Notes: generated by a model not told the origin, from the letters alone. A DNA stretch of 39,319 nt from Collinsella sp. (GCA_019419645.1 DXZN01000013.1:1-39319), one strand, 5' to 3'; positions 24,186-31,980 are shown, counted from the stretch's first letter. Numbers and translations: made by a program.

Positions 24186-24250
24186 GTTGCGGTGAAATAG
24201 GGACTGAATAGGGACCGGCGGGCGCAAAACAATCCCTATTCCACCGCAAC
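24186..24250. repeat. Inverted repeat with 18-bp arms
   Basis: GTTGCGGTGAAATAGGGA at 24186-24203 and TCCCTATTCCACCGCAAC at 24233-24250 pair with one mismatch around a 29-bp centre. No gene content. Confidence 0.6.
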
Positions 24251-24261
24251 TCATCCCGAAA

Positions 24262-24310
24262 TAGTCATTGGGGACGTTCTTAAACGACTAGTCATTGGGG
24301 ACAGTCTTGG
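24262..24310. repeat. GGGGACGTTCTTAAACGAC repeat, partial copy
   Basis: TAGTCATTGGGGAC occurs twice in direct orientation (24262 and 24289). The stretch from 24270 to 24293 is identical to the inverse of 28843-28866 in the full palindromic copy. Confidence 0.6.
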
Positions 24311-24395
24311 CGCGCTCCGTTCGTCGTCCCGTTCGATTTTTGCTCGGTGGGTATACTTCCTTTCACATTAAACGCCGGACTGAGGAGGTATCCAA

Positions 24396-25409
24396 ATGCC
24401 GGATAACGGGTCAATACAAAAAAGAGACGCGCACGAGATGGCTCATGGGCGTCCTGTCCAGATAACCGAGCACACGACGGTAACCGAGCTGCAGCCCAGC
24501 CTGTCCGATGTCGTGTGCGCAAATAAAAGGCTGCAGATCGGTATCATCGTTGCGCTCGTGGTACTGGCCTTGCTGTCGGGCTTTGTGGCTCGTCCGCATT
24601 TTGCCGATACCAAGACTTGGGACTCCACCATCGAGGTTATCGACCAAAAGAAAGGTAACGTACTGGCGCTCACGGCCTCGTGCGTGGCGCTGTCTGCGGG
24701 CATTACCGCGCTGCCGGGTGATACGGGTACGCCGGTCGCTGAGCAGCTCGCACAGCTTTCGGGCAACTTGGGCATCGTGCTTGCCGTGCTCTACCTCGAG
24801 AAATATCTGCTGACTATTTTGTGGTCGGTTGGCTTGGGCATCTTAATCCCGTTTGCGTTGGCGCTCTTTGCGGTGTCGCTTGGCATTCACGGGCGCTGGA
24901 GCACGAGCGCCGTCCTGCGCCGTGTGGCGACGCGCGTGTTGGTGGTTGCCGTGATCGGCATGGCGCTTGTGCCCGCGAGCGTATGGGTGTCGCAGAAGGT
25001 CGATGAAACGTATCGCGTAAGTATTGAGCAAGCTGAGCAAAAGGCAGCGGACGCTGCGAGTGCGGCAGACAGCGATAACTCCAAAGCAAGCAAGAAAAAG
25101 GCCGAGGCCACGGAGTCCAAAAACGTGCTCGAGCAGTTGACTGACGGGGCCTCGAGCCTGGTCACGTCGGTAACCAGTGGTGCCAAGCAGATGACCGACA
25201 AGATCGTGCAGCAGGTGACCGACCTGATCGAAGGCGTCATCGTGATGATCGTGACCTCGTGCGTTATCCCGCTGCTGGTGCTCGCGGCGTTTCTGTGGCT
25301 GGGACACACGCTGCTGGGAATCGATATCTCCGGCCCTGCGAACTATTTGACGGGACGCTTTCTGAGCGCTCCGTCCAAGCATGCCAAAAAGGGCGGGCGG
25401 TCCGAGTAA
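24396..25409 (+). CDS. Uncharacterised multi-pass membrane protein
   Basis: A 337-residue protein I do not recognise. Residues 1-46 are polar; hydrophobic spans lie near 47-66, 88-105, 125-165 (probably two) and 172-193. A lysine- and alanine-rich stretch (residues 200-235, AEQKAADAASAADSDNSKAS) has coiled-coil character; a last strong span is at about 277-302, before a basic tail. The ATG follows GAGGAGG with good spacing. It stands between lacF and lacA with its own terminator, so it is probably not part of the sugar pathway; a role in envelope or transport regulation would be a guess. Confidence 0.75.
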   Translation: MPDNGSIQKRDAHEMAHGRPVQITEHTTVTELQPSLSDVVCANKRLQIGIIVALVVLALLSGFVARPHFADTKTWDSTIEVIDQKKGNVLALTASCVALSAGITALPGDTGTPVAEQLAQLSGNLGIVLAVLYLEKYLLTILWSVGLGILIPFALALFAVSLGIHGRWSTSAVLRRVATRVLVVAVIGMALVPASVWVSQKVDETYRVSIEQAEQKAADAASAADSDNSKASKKKAEATESKNVLEQLTDGASSLVTSVTSGAKQMTDKIVQQVTDLIEGVIVMIVTSCVIPLLVLAAFLWLGHTLLGIDISGPANYLTGRFLSAPSKHAKKGGRSE

Positions 25410-25442
25410 CTAAAACATCCGTACGTGCCGGAGCATACCGAG

Positions 25443-25479
25443 AAAGGGTGGCTGAGATTCGTTCTCGGCCACCCTTTTT
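25443..25479 (+). terminator. Terminator of the membrane protein gene
   Basis: AAGGGTGGCTGAGA pairs with TCTCGGCCACCCTT around TTCGT, then TTTG. Confidence 0.85.
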
Positions 25480-25518
25480 GTTTGTTGAATACGTGGCAGG
25501 CCAGACCCTCCTCGAGCC

Positions 25519-25548
25519 CAAACGGTCAACAATCGCCAGCGAACGGTA
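25519..25548 (+). promoter_or_regulatory. 21-bp-period AACGG direct repeat, site F (lacA)
   Basis: AACGG at 25521-25525 and AACGG at 25542-25546 with spacer TCAACAATCGCCAGCG. It precedes two TGTTC elements in the 309-bp gap before lacA. Confidence 0.55.
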
Positions 25549-25568
25549 TTTGTTCAAAAAAGAACAAA
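25549..25568. promoter_or_regulatory. TTTGTTC palindrome upstream of lacA
   Basis: TTTGTTC, six A and GAACAAA: perfect 7-bp arms. It shares the TGTTC half-site with the putative LacR operators and may be a second LacR contact. Confidence 0.45.
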
Positions 25569-25593
25569 GATAAACAAATAATGGTTGCAGTCG

Positions 25594-25614
25594 CTGTTCG
25601 AATGTGTTCAAATA
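25594..25614 (+). promoter_or_regulatory. Candidate LacR operator, lacA
   Basis: TGTTC at 25595-25599, a 5-bp spacer and TGTTCAAAT at 25605-25613. ATGAACAG at 25618-25625 gives a further inverted half-site. Confidence 0.5.
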
Positions 25615-25718
25615 AACATGAACAGTGAAGAACCGCACATTCAGATGCCCGGACCTGAACGCGATTCAACACTTCCAAACAGAAACTACGCACCTGCGTA
25701 TCTCTCAAGGAGGATGTC

Positions 25719-26147
25719 ATGAGGGTTGTAATCGCTTCCGATGCCGACGGTATGTCGATGAAGGAGTCCATCAAGGAGATGCTCATCGCCGACGGTCACG
25801 AGGTCGTCGACTATTCCGAGACCCCTGCCGCGGACTTTGTCGATTCCGCGACCGCCGTTGCCAAGGACCTGCTGGAGCACAAGGATTCCCAGGGCTTCGC
25901 ATTCGATAAGTACGGCGTCGGCTCCTATATGGCCGCCGTCAAGATCAAAGGCATGGTCGTCGCCAACATTTCCGACGAGCGTTCCGCTTACATGACCCGC
26001 GAGCACAACGGCTCGCGCATGGTCACCATGGGCCCGGGCGTTGTGGGCACCGAGGTCGCCAAGAAGATCGCCCGCGAGTTCCTGCGCGCCCAGTACGCCG
26101 GCGGCCGTCACCAGATCCGTGTCGACATGCTCAACAAGATGGCCTAA
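25719..26147 (+). CDS. lacA: Galactose-6-phosphate isomerase subunit LacA
   Basis: A 142-residue subunit of the LacAB isomerase that turns galactose-6-phosphate into tagatose-6-phosphate in the cytoplasm. It belongs to the RpiB/LacAB fold: MRVVIASDADGMSMKESI at the start, GHEVVDYSE, then MVVANISDERSAYMTREHNGSRMVTMGPGVVG near residues 86-112. As usual for LacA it lacks the catalytic CGTG motif, which LacB supplies. AAGGAGG precedes the ATG. It is first in a lacA-lacB-lacX-lacC series. Confidence 0.92.
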   Translation: MRVVIASDADGMSMKESIKEMLIADGHEVVDYSETPAADFVDSATAVAKDLLEHKDSQGFAFDKYGVGSYMAAVKIKGMVVANISDERSAYMTREHNGSRMVTMGPGVVGTEVAKKIAREFLRAQYAGGRHQIRVDMLNKMA

Positions 26148-26210
26148 CGAGAGCCACCGAGAACTCGAACTTCTACCTCAACTTGTGAATTCAGACGAAA
26201 GGACGTTCTG

Positions 26211-26735
26211 ATGAAGAAGACCATCGCAATCGGTTGCGACCATATCGTTACGGACGAGAAGATCTATCTGGCCGACCGCCTGGAGCAGGCTGGCTACAAG
26301 GTGCTCGACTGCGGCACCTACAGCCACACCCGTACGCACTATCCCATCTACGGTAAGGCCGTGGGCGAGGCTGTTGCCAGCGGCAAGGCTGACTTTGGCG
26401 TGGCCCTGTGCGGCACCGGCATCGGCATCACTAACGCCGTCAACAAGGTTCCCGGCGCCCGCTGCGCCCTGGTTCGCGACATGACCTCTGCCCTGTATGC
26501 CCGTCGCGAGCTCAACGCCAACATCGTGGGCTTTGGCGGCAAGATCACCGGCGAGTTCCTGATGGCCGACATTATGCTTGCCTTCCTGGAGGAGCCCTAC
26601 GAGAAGACCCCCGAGCACGATGCCCTGATCGCCAAGATCGATGCCTGCAACAAGGCCGACGCCGAGGCTCAGGCTGACCCGCACTTCTTTGACGAGTTCC
26701 TCGAGAAGTGGGACCGCGGCGAATACCATGATTAG
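26211..26735 (+). CDS. lacB: Galactose-6-phosphate isomerase subunit LacB
   Basis: A 174-residue catalytic partner of LacA. Visible motifs are IAIGCDHIVTDEKIYLADRL at the N-terminus, THYPIYGKAVGEAVA, the active-site cysteine in ALCGTGIGITNAVNK (about residues 65-79) and GARCALVRDMTSALYARRELNANI. The length fits the family. It starts 63 bp after lacA with AAAGGA upstream and precedes lacX2 by 119 bp, a gap that holds a small GGGCCG hairpin (26794-26814) without a T-run. Confidence 0.93.
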   Translation: MKKTIAIGCDHIVTDEKIYLADRLEQAGYKVLDCGTYSHTRTHYPIYGKAVGEAVASGKADFGVALCGTGIGITNAVNKVPGARCALVRDMTSALYARRELNANIVGFGGKITGEFLMADIMLAFLEEPYEKTPEHDALIAKIDACNKADAEAQADPHFFDEFLEKWDRGEYHD

Positions 26736-26854
26736 CGGGTATCCGGCGTAATTTACTAGTCCGTTGACGGCTCGCGTTTCTGTGAGGGGGCGCGGGCCGG
26801 TTTTCTATCGGCCCTATTGACTTGGCGGGCTGTCGTAAGAAAGGGAAGGCTCCT

Positions 26855-27736
26855 ATGGAGTTTGTTCTTGATAACGGTTCTATCCGCGTAGCACTGAGCA
26901 CGGCGGGCGGGTCGTTCACTTCTATTGCGGCTAACGGCCGTGAGTACCTGTGGCAGGGGGATTCTTCGGTCTGGTCGGGCCAGGCACCCATTTGCTTCCC
27001 GATCTGCGGCGGCCTTCGTGACGGTCGCGCGATGACTATGGGTGGTCGCGAGGTCAAGCTCGCCCGCCATGGTTTTGCCCGCAAGCAGGAGTGGAAGCTC
27101 GAGAAGCAGAGTGACAACATGGTTGCGCTGAGCCTAAGCTCTGCCGACCATGCCGAGTTGCTCGAGCAGTACCCGTATCCGTTTAAGATCGTTGCTCGTT
27201 ACACGATCGATTCGGAAAAGGTGGCCGTGTCGTACGAGGTGACCAATGAGGGCATCGAGGATATGCCATTCTTTGTGGGTGGTCACCCCGGCTTTAAGTG
27301 CCCGCTCGACGAGGGCGAGTCCTACGACGACTATGAACTTCGTTTCGATCAGCGTGAGGCGACCGAGCTTTGCACCGCTGTTCCCTCCACAGGCCTGATC
27401 GATGTCGAGCACCGTAGCAAGAACCCGATGGTCGGCCACGATCTGCCGCTTACCCATGAGCTCTTCGACTTCGCCGAGACCATCTTTGATGTGCTCGAGA
27501 GCCACGTGGTTACGCTGACCAAGAAAACCGAGGACAAGGGCGTGCGCCTGACGTTCCCCGATATGCCGTACCTGATTGTGTGGAGCAAGCCCGAGGGCGA
27601 CTTTGTGGCTGTTGAACCGTGGGGTGGTCTGTCCACCTGCTCCGACGAGGACGATATTCTGGAGCACAAGCGTGGCTGCCTGGTGGCTAAGCCGGGGGAG
27701 ACTGTTACCCGCGGCTTTGAGATCGAGATCCTTTAA
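26855..27736 (+). CDS. lacX: LacX-type aldose 1-epimerase-like protein, copy 2
   Basis: A 293-residue mutarotase-fold protein, equal in length and highly similar to the one at 7829 (NGREYLWQGD, FPICGGLRDGR, KLARHGFARKQEWKL, GGHPGFKCPLDEGE, EPWGGLSTCSDEDD). It follows lacB and precedes lacC2 by 53 bp, the standard Gram-positive lac order with LacX next to the tagatose genes. AGGGAAGG is upstream of the ATG. This copy is therefore the more likely original lac member, and the one at 7829 a copy recruited to the GalNAc arm. Confidence 0.82.
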   Translation: MEFVLDNGSIRVALSTAGGSFTSIAANGREYLWQGDSSVWSGQAPICFPICGGLRDGRAMTMGGREVKLARHGFARKQEWKLEKQSDNMVALSLSSADHAELLEQYPYPFKIVARYTIDSEKVAVSYEVTNEGIEDMPFFVGGHPGFKCPLDEGESYDDYELRFDQREATELCTAVPSTGLIDVEHRSKNPMVGHDLPLTHELFDFAETIFDVLESHVVTLTKKTEDKGVRLTFPDMPYLIVWSKPEGDFVAVEPWGGLSTCSDEDDILEHKRGCLVAKPGETVTRGFEIEIL

Positions 27737-27789
27737 CGAGTTATCGTATGTTTGGGGCGGGTCACGCCGCCCCGGAACAGGAGTTCAAC

Positions 27790-28725
27790 ATGATTCTGAC
27801 CGTTACCATGAACCCGTCGATTGATACGCGCTATCAGCTCGACAAGTTGATCATCGACGACGTGAACCGCGTGACGCCCGAAAAGACCGCTGGCGGCAAG
27901 GGTCTCAACGTGAGCCGCGTGCTGCTGCAGTTGGGCGACGATGTGCTCGCGACCGGCCTGCTCGGCGGCCACATGGGTGCTTATATGGCCGAGCTTATGG
28001 ATGCCGACGGCGTCAAGAACGACTTTGTGCCCATCGCCGGTGAGACGCGCATTTGCCTGAATATCCTGCACGAGGGCAATCAGACCGAGCTGCTGGAGAG
28101 CGGCCCGCAGATCGCCCCGGCCGAGCTCGAGGCCTTTACGGCCAAGTTCGCCGAGCTTGCAGCGAAGGCGGACGTTGTGACGCTTTCAGGCTCGCTGCCG
28201 CGTGGCGTCGATGCCGGTTACTATGCCGAGCTCGTGAAGATCGCCGAGGAGGCGGGCGCCAAGGTGCTGCTCGACACTTCGGGCGCATCGCTGGAGGCCG
28301 CGCTGGAGTCCGACGCTAAGCCTGAGCTCGTAAAGCCCAACCTGACCGAGATTAACGGCCTGCTGGGTACGTCCTTTACGACCGATGATGTCGATGCCCT
28401 GCGCGAGGCGCTTGCCGCCGATGGCCGCTTTGCCGGTATCCCCTGGGTTGTCGTTTCGATGGGCGCTGCCGGTTCGGTGGGCTTCCATGAGGGTCGCGCG
28501 TTCCGCGCCAAGACGCCCGCGATTGCGGCTGTGAACGCGACGGGTTCCGGCGACTCGACCATCGCCGGCTTTGCGCATGCCATTGCTGCTGGTGCCGACG
28601 ACGTCACGGTGCTCAAGACCGCCAATACCTGCGGCAAGCTCAATGCCATGGATCCCAAGACCGGCCACCTGGTCATGGACCGCTGGGACGAGATCTACAA
28701 CAACGTTGAGGTCGTAGAGTTGTAG
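27790..28725 (+). CDS. lacC: Tagatose-6-phosphate kinase, copy 2
   Basis: A 311-residue PfkB-family kinase making tagatose-1,6-bisphosphate. The glycine motif TAGGKGLNVSRV and the ATP-site NATGSGDSTIAGFAHA are present. It is near-identical in design to copy 1, including the shared ending (LNAMDP, TGHLVMDRWDE). The ATG at 27790 was chosen because it matches the start of copy 1 and has CAGGAG upstream; an earlier in-frame ATG at 27748 lies within the spacer. It is the last gene of the lacABXC series. No aldolase follows; the class II aldolase at 35660 would complete the path. Confidence 0.87.
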   Translation: MILTVTMNPSIDTRYQLDKLIIDDVNRVTPEKTAGGKGLNVSRVLLQLGDDVLATGLLGGHMGAYMAELMDADGVKNDFVPIAGETRICLNILHEGNQTELLESGPQIAPAELEAFTAKFAELAAKADVVTLSGSLPRGVDAGYYAELVKIAEEAGAKVLLDTSGASLEAALESDAKPELVKPNLTEINGLLGTSFTTDDVDALREALAADGRFAGIPWVVVSMGAAGSVGFHEGRAFRAKTPAIAAVNATGSGDSTIAGFAHAIAAGADDVTVLKTANTCGKLNAMDPKTGHLVMDRWDEIYNNVEVVEL

Positions 28726-28747
28726 CGGTTGCGACTCCTAATAGAAT

Positions 28748-28811
28748 GAGCGTGGATAATCTCCCGCTTTTGGTGCCCATACGAGCTCAAAGTGGGAGAT
28801 TTTCCACGCTC
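28748..28811. repeat. Inverted repeat with GAGCGTGGA ends
   Basis: GAGCGTGGAtaATCTCCC and GGGAGATttTCCACGCTC pair, continued by CTTT/AAAG, around an 18-bp loop. It lies just after lacC2 and may act as its 3' hairpin, though no clear T-run follows. Confidence 0.6.
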
Positions 28812-28821
28812 GAGTCATTAA

Positions 28822-28871
28822 TCGTTGGGGACGTTCTTGTTTGACTAGTCGTTTAAGAACGTCCCCAACGA
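28822..28871. repeat. GGGGACGTTCTT palindrome, full copy
   Basis: Perfect 17-bp arms TCGTTGGGGACGTTCTT and AAGAACGTCCCCAACGA around a 16-bp centre with GACTAGTC. A partial copy is at 24262-24310. Confidence 0.75.
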
Positions 28872-28878
28872 CTACACT

Positions 28879-28920
28879 CAAAAACGGCGCCCGTCGGCGA
28901 TGTTGCCGACGGGCGCCGTT
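28879..28920 (-). terminator. Terminator of the galK-galT operon
   Basis: Perfect 16-bp arms AACGGCGCCCGTCGGC and GCCGACGGGCGCCGTT with a 6-base loop, followed on the minus strand by a T-run. Confidence 0.85.
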
Positions 28921-28970
28921 GTCGTGTGGGCGGTTATGTCGTGGCCGCTGATGAGGCTCGAACTCGTATG

Positions 28971-30590
28971 CTACAGCGAGTCGATGAAGCGCTGTTGGGC
29001 GGCGCGGCCGGCTTCGTCCCACTTAAAGACGCCGGCGTTGTCGAGTACGTGGCCAAACACCACGCCGACCTCCTCGTGCAGGATATCGATGGCGTTGTCG
29101 GCCGTAAGCTCGTCGGCGCGGCGGGCAAAAACGTCCTCGGCCCATGCAGCGTGGCTGCGGCAAAGATCATCGCCCTCGAGCGCACCGGCGAGATCGTAGC
29201 TGGCATCGGCCTTGGCCGCCAGCAGGTGCTCGCGGACAGCGCCGAGCTCGGGAACCAAGCGCGGCGGCAAAATCGCCAGGCCCATGACCTCGATCAGGCC
29301 GATGTTCTCCTTCTTAATGTGGTGATACTCGGCATGCGGGTGGAAAACGCCCAGCGGATGCTCGTCGGTCGTGATGTTGCAGCGAAGCGCCAGGTAGGCC
29401 TCGTAGATTTCGCCGCCGGCGTTGCCGCGGGAGTCTACGCGGCGAATGACGGGCGTCACGGTGTTGTGCGCCACGCCATCGGCTGTGTGCGCGATGACGC
29501 CAACAGACTCATCGCTCCACTCGCGCCAGGCGAGGATAATCTTCTCGGCGGCATCGAGCAGCTGAGCGCGGTCATGCGAGCGCAGGCGCAGCACCGAGAG
29601 CGGCCACTGCAGCACGCTACCGCTGACCTGGTCAAAACCGGGCACGCTAAACTGCGAGACCTCGGCGGCGTGCATCATGGGGAACTCGTGTGCGCCGCCC
29701 TGGAAGTGGTCGTGCGACAAGATCGAGCCGCCCACGATGGGCAGGTCGGCGTTGGAGCCGATGAAGTAATGCGGGAACAGGTCCACAAAGTCGAGCAGGC
29801 AGGTCAGGCCCTTGCGGTCGACGTGCATCGGACGATGCTCGGAGCTCATGGCAATGCAGTGCTCGTTAAAGTACGCGTACGGGCTGTACTGGAAGCCCCA
29901 GCGCTCGCCGTCGAGCTGGATGGGGATAACGCGCAGATTCTGGCGGGCGGGGTGAGCGCCGCCGTCGGCTGCGGCGGAGCGTCCGGGATAGCCCTCGTTT
30001 TCGATGCAGAGCTGGCAGGCGGGATACTTCTCGCCCGTGTTCTTGGCTGCACCTGCCGCGGCGATATCGCGCGGGTCCTTCTCGGGCTTGGACAGGTTGA
30101 TGGTGATCTCAAGATCGCCCCAGTTGGTGGGGGTGCTCCATTTGATGTTGCGCGCGATGGCGGCACGGCGCACGTAGCCGGCGTCGCAGCACAGGCCGTA
30201 GAACCAGTCGGTCGCGGCGCGGGGCTCGTTGACGCCCATACGTCCATTGAACTCTTCGTTTACAACCGAAGGCCTCGGCATGAGCGCGCCCATGATGCGC
30301 ATGGCGATGCGATCGCGGCCCGACGCCGTGTCCTCGACAGCACCGTTAGCAACGGCGGCCTCGGCAAGCGCGGCAAGTGTACCCTCCAGGTCAAAGTCGG
30401 GCAGAGTATCGGGGTGCAAGAGCGAGAGTTTCTCAACCTGGAGCGCCCAGGCCATGTCGAGTGCCGGCCCCGTGGCGCCGATGCACTCGAGAACGGTGTT
30501 GTATGCCCAGATGCGATCGTCCTGGCCGATCATCGATCGGTGGATGGCATATTCGATGAGGCCCTGCGCGGCCTCGCGCACATCAGTCAT
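28971..30590 (-). CDS. galT: UDP-glucose--hexose-1-phosphate uridylyltransferase, GalT type 2
   Basis: A 539-residue Leloir enzyme of the long Gram-positive GalT form; it exchanges galactose-1-phosphate with UDP-glucose. Family marks are MPRPSVVNEEF, TDWFYGLCCDAGYVRR, the PACQLCIENEGYPGR segment, the catalytic-site SHDHFQGGAHEFPM (about residue 293), and FHPHAEYHHIKKENIGLIEVMGLAILP. The start at 30590 overlaps the galK stop as TAATG; an ATG three codons earlier is the alternative. The chain is slightly longer than usual for the family. It is the second gene of a galKT operon. No galE is in the window. Confidence 0.9.
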   Translation of the reverse strand: MTDVREAAQGLIEYAIHRSMIGQDDRIWAYNTVLECIGATGPALDMAWALQVEKLSLLHPDTLPDFDLEGTLAALAEAAVANGAVEDTASGRDRIAMRIMGALMPRPSVVNEEFNGRMGVNEPRAATDWFYGLCCDAGYVRRAAIARNIKWSTPTNWGDLEITINLSKPEKDPRDIAAAGAAKNTGEKYPACQLCIENEGYPGRSAAADGGAHPARQNLRVIPIQLDGERWGFQYSPYAYFNEHCIAMSSEHRPMHVDRKGLTCLLDFVDLFPHYFIGSNADLPIVGGSILSHDHFQGGAHEFPMMHAAEVSQFSVPGFDQVSGSVLQWPLSVLRLRSHDRAQLLDAAEKIILAWREWSDESVGVIAHTADGVAHNTVTPVIRRVDSRGNAGGEIYEAYLALRCNITTDEHPLGVFHPHAEYHHIKKENIGLIEVMGLAILPPRLVPELGAVREHLLAAKADASYDLAGALEGDDLCRSHAAWAEDVFARRADELTADNAIDILHEEVGVVFGHVLDNAGVFKWDEAGRAAQQRFIDSL

Positions 30591-31795
30591 TACAGCCATG
30601 CCGCGTAAGCCCCCTTGTCAGAAATCGCGTAGTGGCGGGCAGAGCCCTCGCCAAGCCAGCCGTTCATCTTGGCAATGAAGGTGTCGACCAGCTCGAGCGG
30701 CACGAAGGCCTGGATGGTACCGCCAAAGCCGCCGCCGTGGATACGAGCGGCGCCACGGCCGTCGAGCACATGCTCGGCCAGTGCCAAGGCATACATGGAA
30801 GGCTGTTCGGAGCCCAGCTTGGCAACGACATTCTGCAGGTACATGGCGGAGCTGGCGCCGGACTCGCGCGTCAGGACCAGGAACTGGTCAATGTCGCCGG
30901 CGTTCAAGGCCGCCCAGCGCTTGTCGACCAGGCCGTTTTCGTACCAGTAGTGAACGGCGCGCAGGCAGGCGCGGTCGCCCAGCTTGGCGCGCAGCTCGGG
31001 GAGCTTGGCGTCAAAATCGGCAACGTCGACCTCGCACAGGCGTGCCTTGCCAAACTCGGCGGCGACGTCTTGCATCTCGCGCGGAACGGCGGCGTAGTCG
31101 TCGGTGGCGGCCACGTGGTCGGCGCCGACCTTGACGAGCACGAGCGCGTAGCCGTGATCCTCAAAGTTGAGCTCGAGCTTCTGGGTCTTAGGCTGAGCCT
31201 GGTCCTCAAAGTCCATGTAGGCGAGGCCGCCCAGGCACACGGCAGCTTGGTCCATCAGACCGCAGGGCTTGCCGTAGTAGTTGTTCTCGGTGCGCTGGCT
31301 CATCTGGGCGAGCGTGACGGGCTCAATCGCGGGCGCGCCCCAGAGCGTCTCCATGGCACGGCCGTACGCGGCCTCGACAGCAGCAGAGCTGGAAAGGCCG
31401 CCGCCCGAGGGAACGGAGCAGGTGAAGGCGAAGTCGAAGCCTTGGGGCTCAACGCCCAGAGCAGCGATTTCATGGGCCATGCCGCGGACGAGGCTCGCGG
31501 ACGTGCCCTTCTCGGACTCCTGAATGTCTAGCGTGTCGAGCGTGATCTCAAACGTAGGATAGCCCTCGTCGGCGACGCGAATCTTGTTGGAATCGGTTGC
31601 CACGGCGATGCCATCGACGGCGACATCGAGCGAGCCGGCGATAACGTGGCCGCCCTCGTGGTCGGTGTGGTTGCCGCTGATCTCGGAGCGGCCGGGCGCG
31701 TGCACGTAGAGCACCTGGCGGTCGCCGATGGGTCCAAACTCCTCCTCAAACAGCTTGGTGAGCGTGGCGAATGTCTTTTCGTCGGGGGTGGTCAT
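30590..31795 (-). CDS. galK: Galactokinase
   Basis: A 401-residue GHMP-family kinase making galactose-1-phosphate. The galactokinase signature is present as APGRSEISGNHTDHEGG near residue 40 (GNHTDH in place of the usual GEHTDY). The GHMP ATP loop VPSGGGLSSSAAVEAA and the C-terminal IHGGGFGGTIQAFVP are clear. The ATG at 31795 follows AAGGAAAGGA. The open frame extends 300 bp upstream through the operators, but that part is not coding. It is first in the operon, with galT coupled by overlap. Confidence 0.92.
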   Translation of the reverse strand: MTTPDEKTFATLTKLFEEEFGPIGDRQVLYVHAPGRSEISGNHTDHEGGHVIAGSLDVAVDGIAVATDSNKIRVADEGYPTFEITLDTLDIQESEKGTSASLVRGMAHEIAALGVEPQGFDFAFTCSVPSGGGLSSSAAVEAAYGRAMETLWGAPAIEPVTLAQMSQRTENNYYGKPCGLMDQAAVCLGGLAYMDFEDQAQPKTQKLELNFEDHGYALVLVKVGADHVAATDDYAAVPREMQDVAAEFGKARLCEVDVADFDAKLPELRAKLGDRACLRAVHYWYENGLVDKRWAALNAGDIDQFLVLTRESGASSAMYLQNVVAKLGSEQPSMYALALAEHVLDGRGAARIHGGGFGGTIQAFVPLELVDTFIAKMNGWLGEGSARHYAISDKGAYAAWL

Positions 31796-31839
31796 ACGGG
31801 TCCTTTCCTTGACGCCGGAGAGACTGGTCCGTGTCATTA

Positions 31840-31853
31840 TGAGTACGTTAACA
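31840..31853. promoter_or_regulatory. LacI-type operator candidate 1, galK
   Basis: TGAGTACGTTAACA, the exact inverse of the site at 31904. TG and CA ends flank a central ACGT. Confidence 0.6.
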
Positions 31854-31903
31854 ATTTTGAGCACCACAAACCAGACGGTCGCGGCACCGCACGTTAAAGG
31901 GTA

Positions 31904-31917
31904 TGTTAACGTACTCA
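31904..31917. promoter_or_regulatory. LacI-type operator candidate 2, galK
   Basis: TGTTAACGTACTCA, inverse of the sites at 31840 and 32027, the first perfectly. Flanking bases TAT and TAA continue the dyad. Confidence 0.6.
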
Positions 31918-31950
31918 TAACACAACGTATCTCCTTTTTTGAGAATCTGG

Positions 31951-31980
31951 TAATCGGTAGATTTTCAGCCGCGAACGGTG
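31951..31980 (+). promoter_or_regulatory. 21-bp-period direct repeat, site G (galK/lacI3)
   Basis: ATCGG at 31953-31957 and AACGG at 31974-31978 with spacer TAGATTTTCAGCCGCG. Confidence 0.5.
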
